Assembly: GCF_018069755.1 (NCBI RefSeq)
Contig: NZ_JAGQDE010000003.1
Location: 124,001-188,000, forward strand
Direction of reading: 5' to 3'
DNA length: 64,000 nt
Source of the DNA: Ideonella aquatica
GTDB lineage: Bacteria > Pseudomonadota > Gammaproteobacteria > Burkholderiales > Burkholderiaceae_C
The notes beneath the pieces were generated by a model that saw only the letters and a list, made by a program, of their open reading frames with translations, searched no databases and was not told where the DNA came from. Made by a program: the position numbers and the translations under genes. Shown here one piece after another: positions 1-9,484 of this stretch (position 1 is its first letter; each line of letters starts with the position of its first letter).

Positions 1-765
1 CACCGCACCCAGCACCACCGCGATCGCGTAGCGGATGAAGGCCAGCGGAGCGCGGGTGCTGATCAGCGAGCCGATCAGCACGCCCGGCACCGAACCGATC
101 AGCAGGTTCAGCAGCAGCGTCCAGTTCACGTTGCCCAGCGCCAGGTGGCCCAGGCCGGCGATCAGCGCCAGCGGGATCGCATGGGCCAGATCGGTGCCCA
201 CCAGCTTGGCGGCATTCAGGCGCAGCGGGTACAGGTAGACCAGCATCACCGTGCCCAGGGCGCCGGCGCCGATCGAGGTCAGCGTGACCATCACGCCCAG
301 CACGATGCCGCCCAGCACGGTCAGCACCGGCTGCAGGTGCTTGAACTGGTCGGCGTTGCCCACGCGCAGCTTGCGGCCCAGGCCATGCAGCCAGTCCTTA
401 GTCAGCATGCCCAGCGCGGTGATGATCAGCATGGTGGCGACCATGCTGATGATGAAGCCGTCCTTGACCCGCGAGGCCTCGGAGAAGTGCATCCAGGCCA
501 GGGTCAGGGCGGCGGCGGGCAGACTGCCCAGCGCCAGCCGGCGCACCACCTGCCAATCGACCGTGCCGTGGCCGTGGTGCACGCCCACGCCGAACATCTT
601 GGTGATCGACGCATAGAGCAGGTCGGTGCCGACCGCCGTGGTGGGTGCCACGCCGAACAGCATCACCAGGATCGGCGTCATCAGCGAGCCGCCCCCCACG
701 CCAGTGACACCCACCATCGCACCGACCAACAGGCCGGCGAGTGCGGGCATGGATTCCAACTGCAT
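1..765 (-). CDS. TauE/SafE family sulfite/anion exporter (3' end outside window)
   Basis: Integral inner-membrane exporter of the TauE/SafE (DUF81) family, whose members move sulfite, sulfoacetate or other organosulfur anions. The N-terminus carries the glycine-rich hairpin GLLVGAMVGVTGVGGGSL followed by MTPIL, and GTDLLYASITK; the second half repeats the pattern with SIGAGALGTVML and GTDLAHAIPLA. This internal repeat is typical of the family. All 255 codons in the window are open and the gene continues past base 1, so the C-terminus is missing. The start is ATG at 765; an in-frame ATG at 750 is an alternative. It lies 115 bases downstream of xdhC on the same strand, so it could be the last gene of the xdh operon or have its own promoter. 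Substrate unknown. Confidence 0.85.
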   Translation of the reverse strand, partial: MQLESMPALAGLLVGAMVGVTGVGGGSLMTPILVMLFGVAPTTAVGTDLLYASITKMFGVGVHHGHGTVDWQVVRRLALGSLPAAALTLAWMHFSEASRVKDGFIISMVATMLIITALGMLTKDWLHGLGRKLRVGNADQFKHLQPVLTVLGGIVLGVMVTLTSIGAGALGTVMLVYLYPLRLNAAKLVGTDLAHAIPLALIAGLGHLALGNVNWTLLLNLLIGSVPGVLIGSLISTRAPLAFIRYAIAVVLGAV

Positions 766-880
766 GGGCGCTCCGATATGAGAAAAACGATGAACAGCAT
801 CGATTCTTCCAGCCGCCGCACAGCGATGGACCCCCTAAAACAATTTCTGACTAAACTTATTCGCGGAACAAATAAGCAGT

Positions 881-1720
881 TCAGTCGGCGGCGTGCGGCC
901 AGGCCGCCAGCAGCTGTGCCACCACCGCCACCGCGATCACGCCCGGCTCCTTGCCGGTGATGCCGGGCCAGCCGATCGGGCAGTGCATGGCGGCGATGCG
1001 CTCGGCCGGGATGCCGCGTTCGGCCAGCCGGTGCTCGAAGCGGGCGCGCTTGGTGGCCGAGCCGATCAGGCCGAACCAGCCGACATCGTCGCGCCGCAGG
1101 ATGGCCTGGGTCAGCGCCAGGTCCAGGTCGTGGCTGTGGGTCAGCACCAGGTAGGCGCTGCCGGGCGGCGCCTGCGCCACCTCGGCCTCGACCGGCTCGA
1201 CGCAGACCCGCTCGATGTGCGGTGGCAGCGGGCCCGGCGGGAATTCGGCCTCGCGCTCGTCGATCCACTGCACCCGGCAGGGGATCTGCGCCAGCAGCGC
1301 GATGATCGCCCGACCGACATGTCCGGCCCCGTAGAGCTGCAGGTGAAAGCGGGGCGCGTCCAGCGGCCAGTCGGCCAGCGCGGCGGCGTCCAGCGGCCGG
1401 AAGTGCAGCGTCAGCGCACCACCGCAGCACTGGCCCAGCGACGGACCCAGGGCCACCGGCCAGTCCCAGGCCGACGGGGCGCCGGCGGCCAGCCGCTCGC
1501 GCGCCTGGGCGATGGCCTGCCACTCCAGGTGACCGCCGCCGATCGTGCCGGCCACCTCGTCCAGGGCCACCAGCATGCGGGTGCCGCGCTCGCGCGGCAC
1601 AGAGCCGCGCGTCTCCCCCACCACCACCACCACCGCGGGCCTGCCGCGGCCCAGCCAATCGGCAGCCAGTGCGGCATCGGCCACCGGCAGGGCGGCGGGG
1701 GCAGGGTGGGGCGCGGTCAT
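881..1720 (-). CDS. xdhC: Xanthine dehydrogenase accessory protein XdhC
   Basis: A 279-aa XdhC. In this family the protein binds molybdenum cofactor, helps its sulfuration and inserts it into the XdhB subunit. The N-terminal XdhC/CoxI domain shows VVVVVGETRGSVPRERGTRM and GTIGGGHLEW. The middle has a Rossmann-like motif, LYGAGHVGRAI. The C-terminus has the family signature GLIGSATKRARF and GITGKEPGVIAVAVVAQLL. The ATG at 1720 is 13 bases after the xdhB stop, so it is the third gene of an xdhABC operon, the usual order in proteobacteria. The length is normal. Confidence 0.93.
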   Translation of the reverse strand: MTAPHPAPAALPVADAALAADWLGRGRPAVVVVVGETRGSVPRERGTRMLVALDEVAGTIGGGHLEWQAIAQARERLAAGAPSAWDWPVALGPSLGQCCGGALTLHFRPLDAAALADWPLDAPRFHLQLYGAGHVGRAIIALLAQIPCRVQWIDEREAEFPPGPLPPHIERVCVEPVEAEVAQAPPGSAYLVLTHSHDLDLALTQAILRRDDVGWFGLIGSATKRARFEHRLAERGIPAERIAAMHCPIGWPGITGKEPGVIAVAVVAQLLAAWPHAAD

Positions 1721-1733
1721 CGCCGCGATTGTC

Positions 1734-4055
1734 TCAGTCGCGCACCGCGTCGATGGCCCGCAACAGGGCCTCCGGCGTGGCCGGCGCCGTCAGCGGCGGC
1801 TGGCAGCCGGGTGCGCCGGTGGCGGCCACCGCATCCCGCAGCGCCAGCCAGACCGAGAAGGCCAGCAGCAGCGGCGGCTCGCCCACCGCCTTGCTGCGGT
1901 GGATGCTGTCGGCGACGTTGGCGTTCTCGAACAGCCGGGTGTGCAGCGCATCGGGCACGTCGTTGGCGGTGGGGACCTTGTAGGTCGACGGCGCGTGGGT
2001 CAGCAGCGCGCCGGTCTGCGGGTGCCAGACCAGCTCCTCGCTGGTCAGCCAGCCCATGCCCTGGACGAAGGCACCCTCGATCTGGCCGATGTCCAGCGCG
2101 GGGTTCAGCGAGCGGCCAGCGTCATGCAGCAGGTCGGCGCGCAGCAGGCGCCACTCGCCGGTCAGGGTGTCCAGCAGCACCTCGGACACCGCGGCGCCGT
2201 AGGCGAAGTAGTAGAAGGGCTTGCCGGTCAGCGTGGCGCGGTCCCAGTGCAGACCGGGCGTGGCGTAGAAGCCTTCGCTCCACAGCTGCACGCGGGCCAC
2301 GTAGGCGCGCTGCACCAGGGCGTTGAACTCGACGCTGCGGCCATCGGGCGCGCGCAACTGGCCATCCACGAACACGATGTCCGCGGTCGGCAGCTGCCAC
2401 TCGGCTGCCTGCAGCGCGGCCAGGCGTTCGCGGATGCGCCGCGTCGCGTCCTGCGCCGCCTGGCCGTTCAGGTCGGCGCCGGTGGACGCGGCGGTGGCCG
2501 AGGTGTTGGCCACCTTGCTGGTGTCGGTGGCGCTGCAGCGCACGCGGCCGATCGGCAGGCCCAGCTCATGCGCCACCACCTGCGCCACCTTGGTGTTCAG
2601 GCCCTGGCCCATCTCGGTGCCGCCATGGTTGACCAGCACCGAGCCATCCAGGTAGACATGCACCAGCGCGCCGGCCTGGTTGTAATGGTTGACGTTGAAC
2701 GAGATGCCGAACTTCACCGGCGACAGCGCCAGCCCCTTCTTCAGCACCGGGCTGGCGGCGTTGAACAGCGCCACCTCGGCGCGGCGCTTGGCGTAGTCGG
2801 CGCTGACGCTGAGCTGGTCCACCAGCGGTGCGATCACGTTGTCCTCGACCACCTGGCCATAGGGCGTGACATTGCGCTCGGTGGTGCCATACCAGTTGGC
2901 CCGGTGCACCGCCAGCAGGTCGATCGATCGGTGGTGGGCGATGTGGTCCAGGATCACCTCGGTCACCAGCGCGCCCTGCGGGCCGCCGAAGCCGCGGAAG
3001 GCGGTGTTGCTCTGGCGGTTGGTGCGCGGCAGGTAACCGTGCAGCGCCACGTTGGGCAGCCAGCAGGCGTTGTCGATGTGGCACAGCGCGCGCGTCATCA
3101 CCGGTGGCGACAGGTCGGCCGAGTGGCCGGCGTCGCCCAGCAGCGTGATCTCCAGCGCCAGCACGCGGCCGGCGTCGTCAAAGCCCACCGCCCAGTCGAA
3201 CTCGAAGCCATGCCGGCGGCCGGTGATCAGGAAGTCGTCGTCGCGGTCCACGCGCAGCTTGACCGGCCGCTGCAGCCGCCGTGCCGCCAGCGCCGCCACG
3301 CAGGCGAACAGCGCCGACTGCGACTCCTTGCCCCCGAAGCCGCCGCCCATGCGCCGGCAGCTGACCTGCACCGCATGGCTGGGCAGGTGCAAGGCATGGC
3401 CGATCAGCGCCTGCATCTCGCTGGGGTGCTGGGTGGAGCAATGCACCAGCAGGCCACCGTCGTCCTGCGGCAGCGCGAAGCTGATCTGGCCCTCGAGGTA
3501 GAACTGCTCCTGGCCGCCCAGCGTCCAGCGGCCGCTCAGGCGGTGCGGCGCCTCGGCCATGGCGGCGTCGACACCGCCGGGGTGCGTGGCGCGGCTGAGG
3601 TGCATCGGCGGCACCACCCAGTCCGCGGCCGCATGGGCGGCGCGCAGGTCCAGCTGCGCCGGCAGCGGCTCGATCTGCAGCACCGCCTTGGCCTGCGCGG
3701 CGGCGCGGCGCGCCGCATCGCGGCTCTCGGCCACCACGGCAAAGACCGGCTGGCCCAGGTAGCGCAGCGTGCCGTCAGCGAGGATCGGATCGTCGTGGAC
3801 GATCGGCCCGCAGTCGTTGGGGCCGGGGATGTCGGCGGCGGTGTAGACCGCCACCACGCCCGGCAGCGCCTGCAACCGCGCCAGGTCGATGCCCAGCAGG
3901 CGGCCGTGCGCCACCGGTGACAGGCCCAGCGCGGCGTGCAGCGTGCCGACCGGTTCGGGGATGTCGTCGCAGTAGGCGGCACGGCCGCTGACATGGCCGC
4001 GGGCGGACTCGTGCGGCAGCGGCTGGCCAACGGCGCCGGTGAGTGTGGCGGTCAT
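1734..4055 (-). CDS. xdhB: Xanthine dehydrogenase molybdopterin-binding subunit XdhB
   Basis: Large (773 aa) catalytic subunit of the two-subunit bacterial xanthine dehydrogenase, which oxidises hypoxanthine to xanthine and xanthine to urate. Seen in sequence: the N-terminal SARGHVSGRAAYCDDIPEP, the molybdopterin motif MGGGFGGKES, TAFRGFGGPQG, GTEMGQGLNTKVAQ, and near the C-terminus KAVGEPPLLLA, which holds the catalytic glutamate (Glu1261 of the bovine enzyme by family knowledge). The frame is open further upstream, but the start at 4055 is chosen because its ATG overlaps the xdhA stop by four bases (ATGA) and begins MTATLTGAVGQPLPHESARG, the expected N-terminus. Cytoplasmic, paired with XdhA. 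Confidence 0.95.
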   Translation of the reverse strand: MTATLTGAVGQPLPHESARGHVSGRAAYCDDIPEPVGTLHAALGLSPVAHGRLLGIDLARLQALPGVVAVYTAADIPGPNDCGPIVHDDPILADGTLRYLGQPVFAVVAESRDAARRAAAQAKAVLQIEPLPAQLDLRAAHAAADWVVPPMHLSRATHPGGVDAAMAEAPHRLSGRWTLGGQEQFYLEGQISFALPQDDGGLLVHCSTQHPSEMQALIGHALHLPSHAVQVSCRRMGGGFGGKESQSALFACVAALAARRLQRPVKLRVDRDDDFLITGRRHGFEFDWAVGFDDAGRVLALEITLLGDAGHSADLSPPVMTRALCHIDNACWLPNVALHGYLPRTNRQSNTAFRGFGGPQGALVTEVILDHIAHHRSIDLLAVHRANWYGTTERNVTPYGQVVEDNVIAPLVDQLSVSADYAKRRAEVALFNAASPVLKKGLALSPVKFGISFNVNHYNQAGALVHVYLDGSVLVNHGGTEMGQGLNTKVAQVVAHELGLPIGRVRCSATDTSKVANTSATAASTGADLNGQAAQDATRRIRERLAALQAAEWQLPTADIVFVDGQLRAPDGRSVEFNALVQRAYVARVQLWSEGFYATPGLHWDRATLTGKPFYYFAYGAAVSEVLLDTLTGEWRLLRADLLHDAGRSLNPALDIGQIEGAFVQGMGWLTSEELVWHPQTGALLTHAPSTYKVPTANDVPDALHTRLFENANVADSIHRSKAVGEPPLLLAFSVWLALRDAVAATGAPGCQPPLTAPATPEALLRAIDAVRD

Positions 4056-5599
4056 GCGCAGCCCTCCCACACGCGCAGGGCAGTGGCATCGAGAGGCGCC
4101 TGCGGGCGGGTTTCCAGCCACAGCCGCTCCAGCAGGCCGCGCGCCACGCGTTGCCGGTAGGCGGCGCTGGCGCGCAGGTCATTCAGGGGTCGGAAGTCGG
4201 CGTCCAGCGCGTCCTGGGCGGCAAGCAGTGTGGCCTCGGTCCAGGGCCGGCCATTGAGCGCGGTCTCGGCGCCCGAGGCGCGGCGCACGGTGGCGGCCAT
4301 GCCGCCAAAGGCCAGCCGGGCCTCGGCCACGACGCCCGCGTCCAGACGCAGCGCCAGGCCGCAGCTGACACCAGAGATATCGCAGTCGAAGCGCTTGCTC
4401 TGCTTCCAGGCGCGCACGACCCACACGGGGTCGGTGGTGGTCAGCGGCACCTCCACCGCCTCGATGAACTCGCCGGGCTGCAGCGCGTTCTTCATGTAGT
4501 CGAGGTAGAAATCCTCCAGGGCCAGGTGGCGCGTGGCGTCTCCCTGGCGCAGGCACAGCCGTGCGCCCAGTGCCATCAGCACCGGCGGGGCGTCACCGAT
4601 CGGCGAGCCGTTGGCCAGGTTGCCCACCAGCGTGCCGGCATGGCGCACCGGCGGTGCGGCAAAGCGGCGGTGCATCTCGGACAGCGTGGGCCAACGCGCC
4701 ACCAGGGCGCGCCAGCCGTCTTCCAGCGTCACCGCGGCGCCAATGCGCAGTGCGCCATCGGCCTCATCGATGCGGCGCAGCTCGGCCACATCGCCCAGCC
4801 AGATCAGCTCGCCCAGCTCACGCAGTTGCTTGGTGACCCACAGGCCCACATCGGTGGCGCCGGCCAGCAGCCGCGCCTGGGGCCGGGCTGCGCGCAAGGC
4901 CGCCAATTCGGCCAGGCTGCGTGGCGCGTGCCAGCGGCCGGGCTGGCTCAGTGCCGGGGCGGCCTGCAGCCCGCGCAGCTGCTCGGCCAGGCCGTCCAGC
5001 GGCAGCCCGCGCGACAGGTCCTGGCCCATGCGCTGGCCGGCGTCCAGGATCGGCCGGTAGCCGGTGCAGCGGCACAGGTTGCCGGCGATCGCATCGGCCA
5101 GCTCGCCCCGGCTGGGAGGGGGCCCACCGGCGCGCTGCCGCTCGTGTTCGGCGGCCAGGCTCATCGCGAAGCCCGGGGTGCAGAAGCCGCACTGGTGGCC
5201 GTGGCAGTCGACCAGGGCCTGCTGGGCGGGGTGCAGCGGTGCATCGGGCGCCGGGCCGGCCAGGTCCTCCACCGTCAGCAGCGCCTTGCCGTCCAGGCTG
5301 GGCAGGAAGCGGATGCAGGCATTGACCGGCCGGATCGCCAGGCCGGCGCTGCGCACCGCCGCGGTGTCGCCCAGCACCGTTTCGGCGAGTTCGGCCAGTT
5401 CAGCCACCAACACGGTGCAGGCGCCGCAGTCCCCCTCGGCGCAGCCTTCCTTGGTGCCGCAGGCCCGGGCGTCCTCGCGCAGCCACTGCAGCACGCTGCG
5501 CGTGGGGGGCGCGTCGTTCACCTCAACGGTGCGGCCACGGAAGACGAAGCGCACCGGGCGGGTGGCGGCCTCGGGAGAAACCTGGGGGTGGGCGTCCAT
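4052..5599 (-). CDS. xdhA: Xanthine dehydrogenase iron-sulfur/FAD subunit XdhA
   Basis: 515-aa small subunit that carries electrons from the molybdenum centre of XdhB through two [2Fe-2S] clusters to FAD. Cysteines of the plant-type ferredoxin cluster lie at 47, 53, 58 and 61 (ACGTKEGCAEGDCGACTVLV). The second cluster has CGFC at 137-140 and CRC at 176-178. The FAD-binding domain follows, with ARLLAGATDVGLWVTKQ, and the CO-dehydrogenase flavoprotein C-terminal domain ends the chain. First gene of the minus-strand operon, translationally coupled to xdhB. Divergent from the LysR regulator, with 59 bases between the chosen starts, so both promoters share one control region. Confidence 0.95.
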   Translation of the reverse strand: MDAHPQVSPEAATRPVRFVFRGRTVEVNDAPPTRSVLQWLREDARACGTKEGCAEGDCGACTVLVAELAELAETVLGDTAAVRSAGLAIRPVNACIRFLPSLDGKALLTVEDLAGPAPDAPLHPAQQALVDCHGHQCGFCTPGFAMSLAAEHERQRAGGPPPSRGELADAIAGNLCRCTGYRPILDAGQRMGQDLSRGLPLDGLAEQLRGLQAAPALSQPGRWHAPRSLAELAALRAARPQARLLAGATDVGLWVTKQLRELGELIWLGDVAELRRIDEADGALRIGAAVTLEDGWRALVARWPTLSEMHRRFAAPPVRHAGTLVGNLANGSPIGDAPPVLMALGARLCLRQGDATRHLALEDFYLDYMKNALQPGEFIEAVEVPLTTTDPVWVVRAWKQSKRFDCDISGVSCGLALRLDAGVVAEARLAFGGMAATVRRASGAETALNGRPWTEATLLAAQDALDADFRPLNDLRASAAYRQRVARGLLERLWLETRPQAPLDATALRVWEGCA

Positions 5600-5631
5600 G
5601 GCGTGAACTTACCTGCGGCAGGCCGATGTTG

Positions 5632-5644
5632 GCATACGATATGC
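5632..5644. promoter_or_regulatory. Palindromic candidate LysR operator between xdhA and the regulator gene
   Basis: GCATA-CGA-TATGC is a perfect inverted repeat with a 3-base spacer. It lies in the short divergent gap between xdhA and the LysR gene. ATATGC recurs as a direct repeat 18 bases further on (5657-5662). The size and the T/A-flanked dyad fit a LysR-type recognition box. Function is inferred from position only. Confidence 0.45.
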
Positions 5645-5658
5645 GACATGCAGGGAAT

Positions 5659-6624
5659 ATGCCCACGCGTATGACGAAGCCGTCCGATGCCGCCAACATC
5701 GACCTCCATCTCGTGAAGGTCCTGCACACCGTGATCACTGAACGCAGCGTCTCCCGTGCCGCGATGCGCCTGGGCAGCAGCCAGCCCCAGGTCAGCGCGC
5801 AGCTGCGCCGCCTGCGTGCGCTGACCGGCGACGCCCTGCTGGTGCGCGCCGGTGGCGGCATGGTGCCCACCGAGGCCGCACAGGCCATGCTGGTGCCCGC
5901 CGAGAGCCTGCTGCGCGAGGCCGAAGCGCTGTTCGGCGGCGCCCGCGTGCAGCGCCGCTTCGAGCCGCAGCGCGCCGAGATGACGCTGCGCATCGCCGCC
6001 AGCGACTACCTCGACCCGCAGTTCCTGCCCGGTGTCGCCGCCGAACTGCGCCGGGCGGCGCCGGGCCTGACGCTGGAGATCCATCCGCTGTCGGCCGAGT
6101 TCGACTACCGCCGCAAGCTGGCCTCGGGCGAGGTGGACCTGGTGATCGGCAACTGGCTGCGCCCGCCGGACGAACTGCACCTGGGCCGCCTGCTCAGCGA
6201 CGAGGTGGTCTGCCTGGTGGCCGCCGACCACCCCGCGGTGAAGAACCCGCGCAGCTGGACCGAGGAGCGTTACCTGGACGCCGAGCACATCGCCCCGATG
6301 CCGCTGCATCCCGGCGCGCTGGGCGTGATTGACGAGCACCTGGCAGCGCGCGGCCTGAAGCGGCGTATCGCGGTGCGCTGCGCCCACTTCGGTCTGGCAC
6401 CGCGCATGGTGGCCGACAGCCGTCTGGTGCTGACCACCGGTCGCCAGTTCTGCCAGCGCTACCTGGGCGCCCTGCCGCTGCGCATCGTGCGCTGCCCGGC
6501 CGGCTTTCCGCCGATGGCCTACTACCAGCTGTGGCACGACCGCGCCCATGCAGCGCCGGCCCAGCGCTGGCTGCGTGAGCAGGTGCGCGACGTGGCGCGT
6601 GCGCTGGCGGGGAGTGCTGCATGA
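5659..6624 (+). CDS. LysR-family transcriptional regulator of purine catabolism genes
   Basis: LysR-type regulator of about 320 aa. The N-terminal winged helix-turn-helix is clear (HLVKVLHTVITERSVSRAAM, then SSQPQVSAQLRRLRALTGD), followed by a substrate-binding effector domain. The divergent position next to xdhABC and the ATGA overlap with guaD downstream make it the likely activator of purine degradation, possibly responding to xanthine, guanine or urate (inference). The start is uncertain: ATGs at 5626, 5641, 5659 and 5671 are all in frame. The first two are disfavoured because they lie before or within the palindrome at 5632-5644. Neither of the others has an ideally spaced ribosome-binding site; AGGGA is at 5652-5656. 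Confidence 0.87.
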   Translation: MPTRMTKPSDAANIDLHLVKVLHTVITERSVSRAAMRLGSSQPQVSAQLRRLRALTGDALLVRAGGGMVPTEAAQAMLVPAESLLREAEALFGGARVQRRFEPQRAEMTLRIAASDYLDPQFLPGVAAELRRAAPGLTLEIHPLSAEFDYRRKLASGEVDLVIGNWLRPPDELHLGRLLSDEVVCLVAADHPAVKNPRSWTEERYLDAEHIAPMPLHPGALGVIDEHLAARGLKRRIAVRCAHFGLAPRMVADSRLVLTTGRQFCQRYLGALPLRIVRCPAGFPPMAYYQLWHDRAHAAPAQRWLREQVRDVARALAGSAA

Positions 6625-7955
6625 GCCTGCATGTGGGGCACGACCAGAAGCTGGCGCTGTTCGGCGACCTGCTCGATTTCACTGAAGCGCCACCACTCAC
6701 CGATCCAGGCGCCGAGCCCCGCTGGCGGCCGGCGCACTGGCTGCTGATCGAGCATGGCCGCATCGTCGGCGTCCAGCGCCACGAACCCGATGCCAGCTGG
6801 CCCAAGGAGCGCCACCCCGGCCGGCTGATCCTGCCCGGCTTCATCGACACCCATGTGCACAGCGCGCAGATCGATGTGCTGGGTGCCTGGGGCACCGAGC
6901 TGCTCGACTGGCTGGAACGCCACACCTTCCCGGCCGAGGCACGCATGGACGACCCCGAGCACGCGCGCTTCATCTCGGCGCTGTTCCTGGATGGCCTGCT
7001 GGCCACCGGCACCACCTCGGCGATGGTCTTCCCCACGGTGCACCGCGATTCGGTCGATGCGCTGTTCGAGGCCGGCAGCGCGCGCGGCATGCGCCTGATC
7101 GCCGGCAAGGTGCTGATGGACCGCCACGCCCCCGAGTTCCTGCGCGACGACGTGGCCCAGGCCGAGCAGGACTGCGTGGAGCTGATCGCCCGCTGGCACG
7201 GGCATGGCCGCCTGGCCTATGCGGTGACGCCGCGCTTCGCGCCCACCTCCACCGATGCCCAGCTGGCCATGGCCGGTGCACTAATGGCGGCGCACCCGGG
7301 CCTGTACATGCAGACCCACGTGGCCGAGAACCGCGACGAGGTGCGCTGGGTCAGCGAGCTGTTCCCCTGGTCGCGCAGCTACCTGGACGTGTACGAGCAT
7401 TTCGGCCTGCTGGGCCCGCGCAGCATGCTGGCCCACGGCATCTGGCTGGACAGCGACGACCGTGCCCGCCTGGCGGCCACCGGCGCCATGATCTCGCACT
7501 GCCCCAGCTCCAACCTGTTCCTGGGCAGTGGCCTGTTCGACTGGCCGGCGGCGCGCGCCGGCGGCGCCGCGGTGACGATGGGCTGCGATGTGGGCGGCGG
7601 CACCAGCCTGTCGATGCTGCGCACGCTGGCCGATGGCTACCAGGTGCAGGCCCTGGCCGGGCGGCGCATCACCGCCTGGGCGCTGCTGCACGCGGCCACC
7701 CGTGGCGCCGCCGAGGCCCTGGGTCTGGCCCATGAAATCGGCTCGCTCGAGCCCGGTACACTGGCCGACGTGGTCGTCTGGGACACCGCCCGTTCGCCCG
7801 TCGAGCGCCGCCGCCAGTCGGTGGCCCGCGACTTGCATGATGCGATCTTTGCCTGGCTGACCCTCGCCGGCGACGACCACGTGGTGAGCACCCGCGTGGC
7901 CGGCGTCGAGCGGTACCGGCGGCCGGCCGACCACGACGAGAAGCCCACCGCATGA
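6621..7955 (+). CDS. guaD: Guanine deaminase
   Basis: 444-aa amidohydrolase that converts guanine to xanthine and ammonia in the cytoplasm. The zinc ligands and family motifs are present: GFIDTHVHSAQ (His78, His80), QTHVAENRDEVRW, LAHGIWL, SHCPSSNLFLGSG and MGCDVGGGTSLSML, in the order found in bacterial guanine deaminases. Length is typical. It overlaps the LysR gene and the ABC ATPase gene by ATGA on both sides, so it is translated as part of one operon. Its product, xanthine, is the substrate of the divergently encoded XdhAB. Confidence 0.94.
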   Translation: MSLHVGHDQKLALFGDLLDFTEAPPLTDPGAEPRWRPAHWLLIEHGRIVGVQRHEPDASWPKERHPGRLILPGFIDTHVHSAQIDVLGAWGTELLDWLERHTFPAEARMDDPEHARFISALFLDGLLATGTTSAMVFPTVHRDSVDALFEAGSARGMRLIAGKVLMDRHAPEFLRDDVAQAEQDCVELIARWHGHGRLAYAVTPRFAPTSTDAQLAMAGALMAAHPGLYMQTHVAENRDEVRWVSELFPWSRSYLDVYEHFGLLGPRSMLAHGIWLDSDDRARLAATGAMISHCPSSNLFLGSGLFDWPAARAGGAAVTMGCDVGGGTSLSMLRTLADGYQVQALAGRRITAWALLHAATRGAAEALGLAHEIGSLEPGTLADVVVWDTARSPVERRRQSVARDLHDAIFAWLTLAGDDHVVSTRVAGVERYRRPADHDEKPTA

Positions 7956-9484
7956 CCTTCCTCCCCGCACGCCTCGAACTGCGCGGCATCACCAAGCAGT
8001 ACCCCGCGGTCCGGGCCAACGACAGCGTGGCGCTGAGCGTGGCCCCGGGCCAGATCCATGCGGTGCTGGGCGAGAACGGTGCCGGCAAGTCCACGCTGAT
8101 GAAGATCATCTACGGCGCGGTCAAGCCCGACGCCGGCGAGATCCTCTGGAACGGCCAGCCGGTGCAGGTGGCCAGCCCGGCGGCGGCGCGGCAGCTGGGC
8201 ATCAGCATGGTCTACCAGCACTTCTCGCTGTTTGACACCCTCACCGCCGCCGAGAACGTCTGGCTGGGCCTGGACAAGGCGATGAGCCTGGACGAGGTGA
8301 CGGCCCGCATCCGCGAAGTCGCCGCCGGCTACGGCCTGGAGGTCGACCCGCTGCGCCCGGTGCACACCCTCAGCGTGGGCGAGCGCCAGCGCGTCGAGAT
8401 CGTGCGCGCGCTGCTCACCAAGCCGCAGCTGCTGATCCTGGACGAACCCACCTCGGTGCTCACCCCGCAGGCGGTGGAGAAGCTGTTCGTCACGCTGCGC
8501 CAGCTCAGCAGCGAGGGCTGCTCCATCCTCTACATCAGCCACAAGCTCGACGAGATCCGCAGCCTGTGCCACCGCTGCACCGTGCTGCGCGGTGGCAAGG
8601 TGACGGGTGAGGTCGACCCCAGCCAGGAGACCAACGCCGGCCTGTCGCGCCTGATGATCGGCGCCGAGCCGCCGGCGCTGCACGCGCGCGCCGCCACGCA
8701 AGGCGCCACGGTGCTGCAGGTCCAGGGCCTGTCGCTGCCCACCACCGACCCCTTCGGCATGGCGCTGAAGGACATCGCGCTGGATGTGCGCGCCGGCGAG
8801 ATCCTGGGCATCGCCGGGGTCTCGGGCAATGGCCAGCAGGAGCTGATGGCCGCGCTCTCGGGCGAGGACCCGCGGGCGCCGGCCGGCTCGGTCACGCTGT
8901 TCGGCCACGACATCGCCACCGCCTCGCCGCGCAAGCGGCGCCACCTGGGCCTGCACTTCGTGCCCGAGGAGCGCCTGGGCCGCGGCGCGGTGCCCACGCT
9001 GTCGCTGGCCGCCAATACGCTGCTCACCCGCACCGAGGCCGTGGGCCGCGGCGGCTGGCTTGATCTGGCGGCCACGCGCGCGCTGGCGGCCAGCCTGATC
9101 GATCGCTTCAAGGTCAAGGCGGGCGGGCCGGATGCCGCGGCCAGGTCGCTGTCGGGCGGCAACCTTCAGAAGTTCATCGTCGGCCGCGAGATCGATGCGA
9201 ATCCGAAGCTGCTGATCGTCGCCCAGCCCACCTGGGGCGTGGACGTGGGCGCGGCCGCACAGATCCGCGGCGAGCTGCTGAAGCTGCGCGACGCCGGTTG
9301 CGCGCTGCTGGTGGTCAGCGAGGAACTGGACGAGCTGTTCGAGCTGAGCGACCGCCTGCAGGTGATCGCGCAAGGGCGGCTGTCGCCATCGGTGCCGGTC
9401 AAGGAGGCCACGGTGGAGATGATCGGCGAGTGGATGTCGGGCCTGTGGAACGCCGCCCCGGCCGCGCAGGGGGTGGCCGCATGA
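7952..9484 (+). CDS. Nucleoside/purine ABC transporter, tandem ATP-binding protein
   Basis: 510-aa ATPase with two ABC domains, as in the BMP-dependent nucleoside importers and sugar importers. Domain 1 has a full Walker A (GENGAGKST, residues 40-48), signature LSVGERQRVEI and Walker B LLILDEPTS. Domain 2 has a degenerate Walker A (GVSGNGQQELM), signature LSGGNLQKFIVGRE and a divergent Walker B (LLIVAQPTWGVDVG); this asymmetry is normal for the family. It overlaps guaD and the first permease gene by four bases each. The genetic coupling to guaD supports a purine base or nucleoside as substrate. Confidence 0.92.
   Translation: MTFLPARLELRGITKQYPAVRANDSVALSVAPGQIHAVLGENGAGKSTLMKIIYGAVKPDAGEILWNGQPVQVASPAAARQLGISMVYQHFSLFDTLTAAENVWLGLDKAMSLDEVTARIREVAAGYGLEVDPLRPVHTLSVGERQRVEIVRALLTKPQLLILDEPTSVLTPQAVEKLFVTLRQLSSEGCSILYISHKLDEIRSLCHRCTVLRGGKVTGEVDPSQETNAGLSRLMIGAEPPALHARAATQGATVLQVQGLSLPTTDPFGMALKDIALDVRAGEILGIAGVSGNGQQELMAALSGEDPRAPAGSVTLFGHDIATASPRKRRHLGLHFVPEERLGRGAVPTLSLAANTLLTRTEAVGRGGWLDLAATRALAASLIDRFKVKAGGPDAAARSLSGGNLQKFIVGREIDANPKLLIVAQPTWGVDVGAAAQIRGELLKLRDAGCALLVVSEELDELFELSDRLQVIAQGRLSPSVPVKEATVEMIGEWMSGLWNAAPAAQGVAA

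Noticed and set aside
1545-3920. Long plus-strand open frame opposite xdhB
   Set aside because: Low-complexity Gln/Arg/Val-rich shadow of xdhB; no start signals or motifs.
9298-9480. N-terminal extension of the first permease into the ATPase gene
   Set aside because: Added residues are not permease-like; ATG 9481 with the ATGA overlap fits operon style.
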